Source of the DNA: Pseudofabraea citricarpa
Taxonomy: Eukaryota > Ascomycota > Leotiomycetes > Helotiales > Dermateaceae
Length of the DNA stretch: 64,000 bases
Reading direction: 5' to 3'
Assembly: GCA_029641185.1 (NCBI GenBank)
Contig: JAPWGK010000006.1
Location: 1,240,001-1,304,000 of the forward strand
Position numbers and translations under genes: made by a program. How positions within the stretch are numbered: position 1 is the first letter of the stretch; the number at the start of each line of letters is the position of its first letter. Of the stretch, positions 21,323 to 31,775 are shown one piece after another. Under the pieces are notes generated by a model. It had not been told where the DNA came from and did not search any database. It saw nothing but the letters and a program-made list of their open reading frames with translations.

Positions 21323-22878
21323 TCAATCTGCTGGACGCTTCGTCATAAAATCGATTTTGGGAATGCTAAACTCTTCATCGTATGATCTAACCTTCTTGAG
21401 CCATCTCATCGTCCTATCCCGAATATCCTTGCGTGGTAGTGAAAAATACGAGTCGAATACTGCCCTATCATTGGCTTCCTTCCGGTCTACCACTTTATAG
21501 CAGAAGCAGCATTTACGACGGCGACAACATTTCTCAATAAGGCATCTATTGCAATCGCACTCGCAGTCGCACTCGCATTCCTCTAGCAATTTCCCTAAAG
21601 TGTAGAAGTCAGCAAAAGAAGGATCACGGCAGAATTATCTGTTAACTTACACGGTCCGTTTACCTGGGAATCAACAATCACCAGTTTTTCTAGGTTCTTG
21701 AAGGATGAAATTATTGGCATGGCTGGTAGAACTGGAATTTGGCCCATGTCGAGACCATAGGTGGCAATCTCATCCTCAAACAAGTCGCCTATAAATTTTA
21801 ACAAATCTATATCAACCGCAAGGTAACGAATCTTCTCGGATTCCCCATTGTCAGTCACCTCATTTGTAATATCTGCGTCAAGCACCTCTTCATAGTCGGG
21901 CTCAAATGCCGAGTCCCAACGGTGTCCTTCCGCGGTTAAAAACAGAGTGTCTAACTCATAGTTGAAATGGGTTTGTGGGGGGAAGGGAGGACTCCCAAAT
22001 ACGACAGAATAAAATTTGGAAGCCTCCGTTCGAGCCTCGTGACTTGTCCATAACAGAGCAGGAACTTCAGCCGGGGACCAAAATCGGTAACCATCCGCAT
22101 CGAAGCGCAGCTCAACAACACGTGGATGAGACAATGCAGCCTTCCAGATCATGAGGCGGATCTCGGGGGGAAGCTTTGGAAAGCAGCTGAACAGATGGGG
22201 GGCCTTAGTCCGACCACAGAGATAATCTTCCATTCTTAATTCCTCAACGCAATTCTTCGAATATGTACGAGATGATGCGATGGTTGTCAGGACCAGAGTT
22301 TCATCGGTGTCTGATTCGTATCCGAAAGCAGGCAAGTAGTTATCAATAGTTGTGCCACTGCAGATCTTCGAGGGGACAAGTCTTGGATCTGGTTCAGGTC
22401 TAAAGAGGTCGTGACCTTGCGTAAATACTTTGAATCCTCCCTTCGGCTTCCAGAAAAGGTTTCCGATGTTCTTCGTTGGCATTGCAGCTCCGAGAATGGC
22501 TTTGGCTGTAAATTCTGCTTTCTTCTGGTCGATTCGAGCCTGGATGGAATTCACCTTGGCAGAGCGGCGTGCAGCAGCAAAAGGGTCTTTCGTGGGACTA
22601 TCATCTGTGAGATCGATTGGCGATGTGGAGGTTCCCACTCGGGCAAATAAGGTTGATAGAACACTAGAAGCGTCATGGAAGATACCATTGCTCGCTATCA
22701 GCATCGCGTAACAGGTCTTGATACCAGCTTGCGGGTAGAGCTTCATCAACCTGGAGACTTTGACGCGTTTTCCGATATCAACGATGTCCGACTCGAAACT
22801 GATTGAGGTCACGCTCTGGAGGGTTTTACGCGACGGTGCCGAAGTAGACTTCGCCATGCTGCGCATCATAAGAGGCAT
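21323..22878 (-). CDS. 2EXR-domain protein with CUE-like N-terminus and Cys-rich tail
   Basis: Two exons: 22878-21651 and 21594-21323; 499 aa. The 56-nt intron (GTAAGT donor, CTTTAG acceptor) joins VNGPC-region codons to WKLLEECECDC; without it a stop follows shortly. The 2EXR motif spans about 229-318, opening HLFSCFPKLPPEIRLMIWKA and including RVVELRFDADG and LLWTSHEARTEASKFY. 2EXR proteins are a large, uncharacterised fungal family with an F-box-like start. Residues about 42-75 (SRLMKLYPQAGIKTCYAML, IASNGIFHDASSVLS) resemble a CUE/UBA ubiquitin-binding helix bundle. The tail at 416-441 holds 11 cysteines, including a CECDCECDC run. The CUE-like and metal-binding ideas are inference. Confidence 0.75.
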
Positions 22879-23546
22879 TTTGTTGGTGTGCGCTGCCTAC
22901 CCGTGTTGGTGTTAGAAGAGATGATGAAGGTGAACGGAGAAAGCGCGTGTTGCGGGCACCAAATATTAATGTGAAGAGGTAGAGAGGTGAAGAGGTGTTA
23001 TCACGGGGCAGGTGTAGAGTTAGAAGGAACGAACGGTGAGATCTCGTGCCAGTCACAGCTGAAGGTCTTTGGCAACCAAGACAAAACAAAAAGGGAAATT
23101 CTTTCAAGGTCGCCGATGGAGGTTCAAGGTAAATAACAGAGTTCTTCAAATGAAGACATGACAGTCTTTTCTTTAGGTCCATGGAATTCCAGCCACATGT
23201 TCAATGTTTCAGAAGTACTCACAGTTCACCACGAAATCGCCTCATCGTTCCGCTGTTCCATACAGACGTCCTTGAAGCCTGTTGCGATCTCAAATTCCCT
23301 GTGTAGAAGATTTAGAGGGGCAATCTCGAATGGCACAGCACAGTCTTAGAATCCAACAAGAACATATTGCAGTCAATGCTAGAATCTATCATATATAGAT
23401 GACTTGTCGCTACATGACTACTGCAGCTACAAGCACTAAGCACAAATGAAAATCCATAAATTGCCTTATTGAAAGTGACCACTTTGATGATGCCTTCTAC
23501 TTGAACGCCATGTCCTTGGATTTATTTGCAACACATTATTCAACTC
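22879..23546. other. Intergenic region
   Basis: 668 bp between the HUS1 3' end and the 2EXR gene start, both minus. No supported feature. Confidence 0.5.
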
Positions 23547-24771
23547 TTATTCGCTGAATGATGAAATGTAGTACTGCAAGCAGGAGTTAGCATGCAGATA
23601 TACAGAACCTTCCAGCTTGAGCCAGTTAGTAACTTACTGTCAGCACTGATTCTTCGCCATTTTCATAATAGTTTGCCAAATAAACGTAGAGGATCAAAGC
23701 ATGATCGTTGACAAAACCTACAGCAGTTAGTGGATGAGCCACAGTATGGAACATGAACGTACAAGCAATAACACGCCCGCCCAATCTTCCAACGCTCAGA
23801 ACCTTCCCCCAATCTCTACCATCGATCCTCACCATTGCCCAAGCGTCTGGGCCTTGGTCTTTCAACATGGTACTTGGATGGTTTTCGACCCCACCCTGCA
23901 CTTGCTGTCTATCTAGTTCTGGGTTGTTCAGGCCTGTCCACACACTCTCAAGGTTCAGCGCATCGGTCGAAATGCTTAACTTCAAGCTCCCATGCATATT
24001 CGCACGCAGCTCTAATTTGGGCACTGCACTTGCACTCTTAGTACCTCCACTGGTCGTGGCCATCGCAAGCTTGGTGAATCGATCGGAAATCGCCTTGAGT
24101 TGGACCAAAGAGGGCAACATGATATGTGCATCGGGTTCTCGAACTCGTGGTTCGTGTATTCCATCTACACTAGCTGCTGTCAAAACCCGGACAGGAATAT
24201 CCTGTGTCACCACAGCTTCTCTTTCTCTTCCTCCGCCATCCAGGTTCTCCTCACGGAAAGCATCGTCTCCAAATGGATCTGCATTTGCCTCATTTAAGAA
24301 TCCTGTTGCCGTGTTGCCACTGTTGATGGTATTTGTGATGATTGTGAGGGACAAGACTGGCACCCCCTCCTTCTTTGTAAGGCGGATTGAAGCAGATGTC
24401 GCGTTGAATGCAGACCTCAGGGCTCGATGGAGGGGTGGGAGGGGTAGCTCGAGATTGATGGTATTGTTTTCAGCTGCAGATTGGATCGAGTAGTCCTCAA
24501 AGATTGAATCAATGGTCAAAGCCCTAGACTCTCTCAGCAGAGATTCGTGATCTTTACAGGCTCTCAGTTACTCACGCCCATACTTGAGTGCCTGTCTCAG
24601 GAATTATCGTGAAGCGCGCGCTGTCATCATCGAGTCTAACCCATGCTACTTTGCCCAACGACGATAACGAAGCTGTAAGCTCTGTAAACAGAAGTTAGAA
24701 CGCGCCATATCAATGCAGAGGGACTTACTGGTGAACGTCTGGATATTCCGCACGGAAGTCTTGAACCGCAT
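23547..24771 (-). CDS. HUS1: HUS1, checkpoint clamp (9-1-1) subunit
   Basis: Five exons: 24771-24729, 24681-24576, 24523-23763, 23717-23638, 23573-23547; 338 aa. The first 14 residues, MRFKTSVRNIQTFT, then LTASLSSLGKVAWVRLDD and FTIIPETGTQVWA match the conserved HUS1 start. Later parts are INLELPLPPLHRALRSA, DIPVRVLTA, and a closing RVIACFVNDHALILYVYL, VLTYYISSFSE. HUS1 forms a PCNA-like ring with RAD9 and RAD1 that is loaded at damaged or stalled DNA and activates the ATR-type kinase. The 45-nt fourth intron removes an insertion that would break the last PCNA-fold strand, and the tiny last exon restores the YY motif. The model closes in frame throughout. Confidence 0.9.
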
Positions 24772-25319
24772 CTTGAATTCCAGACATCGAGGATGATGAT
24801 TGATAGTTTCACACCTTCATCCCATAGAGAATATATTGAAGCACAGCTAGCGGCCGCGGACAGCAACTGCATATCCAACCTTCACATTGAACTTCACTTT
24901 CATTCACAACATCATCGATTCAACATTACAACCCATGGGATGGTAGCAGTGATTTGTTTCTGCGAGCTGACGACGACATACGTAGTACAAAATAGAAATC
25001 AACAACACGATATATCACATGATCTACATAAATCTGTTTACAGCTTGGATTCTCTCTACGAAAGGACTGATACATTGTTTCCTTACAAACAGGTTTCCAT
25101 TCAGTCGTACCGCCCAAGGGAACCTTTCTAAGAGCGCAATACCTTAGGTTCACCATGATGGAAAAGATTATTGACGCCAAAAGAAAACCAAACCTTTGAT
25201 ATTTGTTGCTATCCGCAAAACGCAAAACATGACGAAGTTGGTATGCCTCTCTCAAGACGATTGCTATCCAAATCCACCAAACAGAAGATGAACAGAGTCT
25301 GCCTTCTTACCAAATGTGC
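24772..25319. other. Intergenic region
   Basis: 548 bp upstream of HUS1 and downstream of the 427-aa orphan gene. No supported feature. Confidence 0.5.
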
Positions 25320-26748
25320 TTACGCTTGAGATTCAGATCTAAAGAGCGATGTGCGGCGTATGCGACCTCGGCTACGATCTGGAGAGGAACGACTGACTGC
25401 ATATCCAGGATTATACATAGGAAAACCATAAATTGGCGAGGGGTTTGCAGAAGTGCGCATTGAAACTTGGCCTTCTACCATGTATCCTTGATACTCTCTG
25501 CTCGGACTACGACGAACAGAACCATGCATGACAGTTGGTTGGTTGCCAAACTCAACTGGAGATTGCAAACGAGATTGACGAGTGTCTCTCAAGTCTGAGG
25601 ACACCAACCAGTTTGGATTGTAGGAATTCAATTCTTGCTCAGTTGATGCTTGCTCAGTTTCAGGCTCGAAATTGGTGAGATTGTCATTAATTTCTTGCTT
25701 TACCAACCAGAGATGAGATACATTACCAACTAGACGAGGTTCTGGCGTGGGATGATAAAGCTGGCCAGCAGAATCATCAAATTTAGATGGTCCAGTTAGA
25801 GCCAGAGCACGTTGGTTGTTATGAGGAATTCTTGCATATCCAGCAGTCTGGTTAGTGTGTGCCGTTCGTTTTCCTCTTCCATGGTGTTGCTCAGAGACTT
25901 TTCTGTGTTGAGATCTGTCATGTCCATCGAAGTATGGCTGCATCGATACGGTTTTCTGCATACCAGTTTCATGTCCTCGGCGACGTTGGTTAGACTCGAA
26001 TGGTTTAGCATTTCTGTGTAGATTTTGAGTCTTTCGTTTGCCATCCTTTGCTTGGGTGTGTTGATTTGCTTTAGCTCTGGTGGGCTTATATAGCACAACT
26101 TCATTGCCCGCTACTCCACCACCAATTGTGTTATGGGTGCCATAAGTATTGTCATAATAACTTCTGGTGGCATATCTTCCCAATCTACGACTCTCGACAT
26201 ATCTGTCTTCCATTGGAGCCTCAGTCAGAGCGATGGTGTTATCACGGAAGTGGCTAAAGGCATCATCGTCGCTCTCATGGCCAATCCGAGCTTGCTTGAT
26301 CTCAGAAATCGCCTGGTCGATCTGAAGGCATTGGTCATAGAAGGGTTCTCCAGGTTGGATGTTGTCGACTTTATCCTATATTATTGTTAGTTATTTCAAG
26401 CTGGTCTCAAGATCGGTTTGCTTACATTAGGCCCAAAAACCAGAACAGCACCACCAAAATATTGAACCATATCCTGGCTCTCCTTCTGTCCAACTCTCTC
26501 ATACTTCCACTATTTACAAGTCAGTACTCTTTAACTTCTAACTCTTTATGTCTTGTAGCTTCATGAAACTTTCAAGGAAATTTTAGAGAAGGGTAATCAC
26601 TTGCCTGGTTGCTACCTATACCCGGCTCTTCAACCACACCAGGTGCCGGTGTATATGGGCGTCCAGGGCACATCAGACCCCAAGTGAGGCCTGAGTCCTT
26701 CTGCGCAACGGAGAAGTCTTTATCCATATTGGCTGTTTGAAGATCCAT
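25320..26748 (-). CDS. Protein of unknown function (427 aa)
   Basis: Three exons: 26748-26605, 26509-26426, 26375-25320, all phase 0. The first intron appears to be of the GC-AG type (GCAAGT donor at 26604, TACTGAC branch); no GT donor nearby keeps the frame. The N-terminal 130 residues look folded: LTWGLMCPGRPYTPAPGVVE, WKYERVGQKESQDMVQYFGG, AVLVFGP and FYDQCLQIDQAISEIKQA. The rest is polar and basic, rich in Arg, His, Gln and Ser (RSRGRIRRTSLFRSE near the end), probably disordered. There is no signal peptide or membrane span. I do not recognise a family; a nuclear or RNA-related place is only a guess from the basic tail. Confidence 0.65.
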
Positions 26749-27971
26749 TTTGCTTCCTATGGTTCCATGCTCGTCAGCTCAGGATAGTGCTAGTGAGTTG
26801 CAGCAGTACATAAAGTTGGCTGCGCACCAAGCTACCAAGATCGGCCGGCAATGACAGTGCAAGTGCTGATCAAGTTGCAGTAGCTACTGCCCATCGATCT
26901 ATCAAGCTGGCCGACAATGGCAATGTACGCCAGTGGGATGAGGTGGTTGCTGCGCACCAGACTACCAAGTCTGTCGGCTATGGCAAACCAATGCAAGTGC
27001 TTCTATCACTTTAAGGAGAGGCGAGGGGAGGACTTACCACTTTGTTGCTATCAGGGCTGGTGCTCTAGTGACAGCTAAGCCGTCATTGATTTGTGTTATT
27101 TCTTGTGGTTGTAGAAGGAGAGCATAAACCCTAACAGGACTCATATGCGCCATTCCAACAGCGGCTAGCGCCGTCGCTTATTGACGAGGCGAATTACATG
27201 CAGGGTTGAGATTGATGGAAGTGCCTACATACTTGGGCAGGTTTCATCGTTTCTGCCACGAAGTTTATGCATTGTAGAGAATAGAAGATATGGATTTTAG
27301 TTTTTAGATTTTAAATTATCTCACAAACTTGCTACCATAATCTCCACGACTACTTCTGCCCTGTATCAATGTCATCCTCGGCAAATATATTCACATGATC
27401 TTGTGTGAATTCATTCCCAGGACTGCAAAGAAGACCTACGAAAAGAAGAATTCAAAGCATAAAAATTACACTGACAACGACAACAGTTCTTGAGCATTAA
27501 GGAAGCATGCGAATTCCAAGGAAACGGCAGCAGAGACCTTTTCTGGGTTTCCTGAAATCGTAGAGACATTTGCAAAACGGAATTGTAATCATACAGGAAG
27601 TCAACTACAAATTACCAGAGCTTCTCTTCTGAGACAAATTACTATCTAATTAGGTAGAATTGCTAAAAAAATCTCAAAGACGAAAGTGCACCAAGTCTAT
27701 TAGAATTTCTAGGCTGGCAAGGAATATTTAGTAGTACAGAATTTGTCTTATTCTATTAAAACCCTGAATCTGTGTTCATCAGTACTATACTATTCTGATT
27801 GGTAATCAAGACTTAGATTCAATAAGACCTAAACTCAATGAAGAAAAATCCTCCAGTTTAAATATATAGCTGTTCTCTATCAAATAATAACAATTTCAAA
27901 TGTATAGGTCGTCAATGGTCTAAATTTCAAGTTAGAATCTCAGCTGTCCAGGCTCTGGGTGGTGAATCATG
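26749..27971. other. Intergenic region left of the motif array
   Basis: 1.2 kb of AT-rich DNA with no supported gene. It contains the diverged direct repeats listed below. Confidence 0.5.
26815..27001. repeat. Diverged direct repeats of about 50 bp
   Basis: Copies at 26815-26866 and 26945-27001 share GCTGCGCACCA, CTACCAAG and GCAAGTGCT in the same order; a weaker copy lies at about 26891-26930 (TATCAAGCTGGCCGACAATG). They do not stay in one reading frame. Confidence 0.5.
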
Positions 27972-29145
27972 CAGAAGTCCGTAACGCAACGAATCTTCTG
28001 ACCCTTTCAGCTCAGCCCACCGGACTCTGGTTACTACCTATCAAGGTGAATCTTGTGGTTCCCTGTCCGTCATGCAACGAAATATTTATAGCTTGCCATC
28101 TGGTTTCGTTGCATGACGAAACTTCTAGATAAGATAAAACTTAGCAGCTTGTAATTTATACACAGTGAACCACCCTTTGTAAGGTCCGTTGTGCAACGAA
28201 GGTTTATATCTTATCATCCTATACATAGGTTTTGGAATGGTGAGTGAGTGAATCCTATCCCACCCAGTCCGTCATGCAACGCAACCTGGGAGCATATGGT
28301 TGAGAATTCGTTGCGTGACGGACTTCCAGATAAGAAAATGGATAAAGGCTTTAGTGCATATTCTGATGATTAGGTACTGTTTCGTTGCATGACGACTTTT
28401 CAGATAACAGGTAGTGATAACCTATTAGCTAGTAAGGAATAAGGATTTGTTGCGTGACGGACGTTCAGATAACAGGTAGTGATAACCTATTAGCTAGTAA
28501 GGAATAAGGATTTGTTGCGTGACGGACTTTCAGATAAGAGATAGTAATAATCTATTAGTTATTTAGGTAGTAAGGAATAAGGATTTGTTGCGTGACGGAC
28601 GTTCAGATAACAGGTAGTGATAACCTATTAGCTAGTAAGGAATAAGGATTTGTTGCGTGACGGACTTTCAGATAAAAGATAGTAATAATCTATTAGTTAT
28701 TTAGGTAGTAAGGAATAAGACTTTGTTGCGTGACGGACTTTCAGATAAGGAATATGTAAACTATCAGGACATAATGGTTTTTCGTTGCATGACAAAACTT
28801 GTGATAAGATTCACATCTACCAGGAACTAACTACATTCCGTTGCATGACGGATTCTCAGATAAGGAATCCACGGCTACTAGGAACTACTGCATTTCGTTG
28901 CGTGACGAACTTTCAGATAAGATGAGGAGATTGAAGTCATCAGGCAATACGAGTCTGTTGCATGACGGGTTTCCAGATAAGATATCTGGAGCTACCACTG
29001 CATTTCGTTGCATGACGGATTTTCAGATAAGATATCTGGAGCTATCAACAACTCACTGCATTTCGTTGCACGACGGATTTTCAGATAAGGAGATTGAAGT
29101 CATCAGGCAATATGATTTTGTTGCACGACGGACCTCCAGATAAGG
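27972..29145. repeat. Interspersed motif array: 19 copies of GTTGC-RYGACG with adjacent GATA sites
   Basis: The core is GTTGCRYGACGGA with tolerated changes. Four copies are in reverse orientation (27978, 28066, 28185, 28268). Fifteen are forward, with cores starting at 28108, 28310, 28384, 28449, 28514, 28587, 28652, 28725, 28784, 28840, 28897, 28957, 29007, 29065 and 29120. From 28310 onward spacing is 50-74 nt. Every forward copy is followed within about 12 nt by GATAA, nearly always as CAGATAA. Spacers differ in part, but some are duplicated: two unit types of 65 and 73 nt alternate at 28384-28725, and one block (GGAGATTGAAGTCATCAGGC) occurs at 28926 and again at 29089. The periods are not multiples of three, so it is not coding. 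It lies 0.8 kb upstream of the ADP-ribosyltransferase gene. Confidence 0.85.
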
Positions 29146-29947
29146 GACTGGGATAAGGAACTGGTGATACCAGTGACTGGGTGGTTTATAGAACAGTGAA
29201 AAGAGTAGCCGATGTTTTGATTTTTATACGTTTATTTCACAGGAAGATAAAGTAGATAAAGAATCAGATATCTATAATAGATATAGTACTATAAACACGA
29301 CAAAGGGCATTTCAAAGGAAACACATTAAGTTGAGAAAGAAACCACCCTTTTCTGAAGGCATAAGGTTATAACATGTCCTTGCCTAAGTCTCAGATAAGC
29401 AACCACCTAGATAAAAATGAAAAATACGAAAAAAGAACTAGATAGGAAGAACGGCCCTAATCTTCACGATAAAGATAAAGAGCCAACTGCTAAGAATAAA
29501 ATAAGCGACGAACCAAGACCCATCCCTCGGTTAGCTCGACTCACTTAACAAAAGAGCCTCAAGATCAAAGAAGAAAATGAATTGTTTTTTATAGCAGCAA
29601 TGGGAGAAGAAGCTTCTATTAAATGGAAGAAAAAGTCGGCGTGATGAAGTAAAATACTCTAGTGCTTTTTGCTAAGCCTCAGCCCGCCTCGTGAAAGTCG
29701 GTGCTGACCGGCTGAGTCATTGCGAGTCGAGACCAGCTTGTGGTGGCTTGGGAATTCACCAACGATAACTACATCGAGTATATTTAAGTTGGTAGAACTC
29801 CAAATCTTCACTTTTTGTTTCGAAATCTCTGAATCTCATATTCACTTGAGAAGGCCTGAGGCAACTACCCCGCTACTTCTAAAACCAACGGTCTATTTTT
29901 GAAGCAGATATTGCGTAACAAGCAAGACATTACACAAGCCAAGCAAG
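29146..29947. other. Region between the motif array and the ADP-ribosyltransferase gene
   Basis: 802 bp, strongly AT-rich in its first half. Probably promoter and leader of the downstream gene. No gene seen. Confidence 0.5.
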
Positions 29948-31519
29948 ATGAAGGAACCAGATAAGTTCACAGAAGAGGACTTAATCCAGCTCTCTATGCT
30001 TCGCGCCCAAGAGGTAGACGAGCTTGTATGCAATGGCCTCCTCAGCAGTAGCTCACGGTTTGATGAGTCGCTTCTAGACTCCTTCTCCTTTACATACCCA
30101 GAAGTCCGCCTCGCAATATACACCGGGAAATGGTATCCAGCACACCAGCTGAACTTTTCAATGGAAAACATCTCTCTACCGAGGCTGGTCATGGATTCAC
30201 TAAAGATCGAAGTTCGGAAGCTGATATCACGCGAAGGTCAAGAGAAGAATAATATTGAGGCTTGGAGGAATAGGGAATCCGACGATGCGTTTGGGGAGTT
30301 TCGTTTTGAAATGACTGCCCTGCATGTAATCCAGATCACCGAGATGGCCCTAAAGGCTTACAGAACGCCAAAATCATGCCCCGCTCATATGGATAACTCC
30401 GGAGATGCTATTAAACTTGTCTGTAGCAATTTCAAAAACGACACAATATCGAAAACAGGTATCGACCTTTCTAGAGCCCAAGACGATGTTACCGCCACCG
30501 CAATCTTAGGCCAAACAAAAGAGAAGATATGCTCTAATATACCCGATCAATTCCGAATACTACACGTAGAAAGTGTTCTCCGTCAAGATCTTTATAGCAA
30601 ATTCCATCGGCAGCAGAATGAAATGCGGGAGAGGCTACAGAAGCTTGCTCTGAGAGAGTTGAGACAATGTGTTCCGAAGGGCCAAAGTATCTCTGGAAGC
30701 GAGAGGAAAGATGACTTGATAGAGTATCTTGTATCGCCACGCTTGACTTTCCATGGCACCTCAAACTCGGCCATTCCGTCCATTGTGCGACATGGCTTTT
30801 TGGAGCCAGGATCGATCAATCCAATTACAGGAGACAGACATGATATACGCTGCGGGAGCACATACGGGCGTGGGGTATATTCCTCTCCTTCTGCTGAGTT
30901 CTCACTCTCTTACTCTGGTGATCAAGCACGTCCGACAACAGCCACCGGGTTCTGGGGTCTTAAGCTAATTGTATGTGCCACATTGATGGGACGAAGTTGT
31001 GCTATGTATCGGGATGATAACTGGCGCCTCCAATCCGAGCCTTACCCCGGAGCTGATAGCCATGTCGCAAATGATGATCAAGAGTACATTGTCTTCTCCT
31101 CGGCGCAGATAGTACCATGCTATGTAATCCACCTTGATTGGGGAGCAGATAACGCTCAATATTTTGAGGAGATCCCGGAGGATCCGAAATTATGGAAGCC
31201 TCATTCAAAAGTGAAACAGATGATACTCGGCCCAGGAGATTTAGAAAGAAGGAAGCAACAACTTATGGCCAAAGCGGCAAAGTATTTCCCTTATGGATAC
31301 GGACCAGCTACGGGGACCAAATTTGTGGTTGAAGATATTGGCGAGATTGACGATGATGAAGAAGACTACGGCGACTACCAACATGATCGAATTGATGATG
31401 TCGACGATGGTGAAACAAAGCACTTTTGGGACTGGGATATGGAAGAGAAGATGCTGGATGGAGATGCGATGGATGAGTACAAAGAGTTAAGGTACTCCTA
31501 CGGGAGAATGAAGCCTTGA
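29948..31519 (+). CDS. RWD-like / PARP-type ADP-ribosyltransferase
   Basis: Single exon, 523 aa, ATG at 29948. The C-terminal half carries a PARP catalytic fold: LTFHGTSNSAIPSIVRHGF with His269-Gly-Thr, STYGRGVYSSPS with Tyr311, and QEYIVFSSAQIVPCYVIHLD with Glu379. Thus the H-Y-E triad of active PARPs is present, which allows poly- or mono-ADP-ribosylation. Residues about 45-95 (TYPEVRLAIYTGKWYPAH, LNFSMENISLPR) resemble an RWD/UBC-like module, a partner often linked with PARP domains in fungi. The segment 140-260 is helical and unassigned. The C-terminus (about 455-523) is very acidic (DDDEEDYGDY). There is no BRCT, WGR or zinc finger, so it is not a PARP1-type DNA repair enzyme. Likely nuclear or cytosolic; target unknown. 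Confidence 0.8.
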   Translation: MKEPDKFTEEDLIQLSMLRAQEVDELVCNGLLSSSSRFDESLLDSFSFTYPEVRLAIYTGKWYPAHQLNFSMENISLPRLVMDSLKIEVRKLISREGQEKNNIEAWRNRESDDAFGEFRFEMTALHVIQITEMALKAYRTPKSCPAHMDNSGDAIKLVCSNFKNDTISKTGIDLSRAQDDVTATAILGQTKEKICSNIPDQFRILHVESVLRQDLYSKFHRQQNEMRERLQKLALRELRQCVPKGQSISGSERKDDLIEYLVSPRLTFHGTSNSAIPSIVRHGFLEPGSINPITGDRHDIRCGSTYGRGVYSSPSAEFSLSYSGDQARPTTATGFWGLKLIVCATLMGRSCAMYRDDNWRLQSEPYPGADSHVANDDQEYIVFSSAQIVPCYVIHLDWGADNAQYFEEIPEDPKLWKPHSKVKQMILGPGDLERRKQQLMAKAAKYFPYGYGPATGTKFVVEDIGEIDDDEEDYGDYQHDRIDDVDDGETKHFWDWDMEEKMLDGDAMDEYKELRYSYGRMKP

Positions 31520-31775
31520 GCCTTTCAAATGCTGTTAGAATTACACTTGAGACCTCTCGTATCTGAGAGGTGTGGTCTCAATTTGTGTACCTCAAGCCAC
31601 ATTGAGTGGTTCTCTTTTGCATTCCATGGAAGCCGCTTTCACGTATGCAAATTATGTTGCAGGGCCGGCTGCTTTCCATTTGAACCTCGGAATGGCAGGG
31701 CGTTGTTATTAGGCTGATGCTTTTCTTGGGACGATGAGAAACGGAAACTGGCTTGAGCGATTACACTGGCCACCA

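Noticed and set aside
28841..29143. 100-codon plus frame inside the array with repeated LHDGF-type peptides
   Set aside because: It only reflects the DNA repeat; unit lengths are not multiples of three and neighbouring copies shift frame.
27972..29145. CRISPR-like reading of the motif array
   Set aside because: The repeats are too short (10-13 nt core) and imperfect, occur in both orientations, and spacers are partly duplicated. No cas genes are present and the DNA is eukaryotic.
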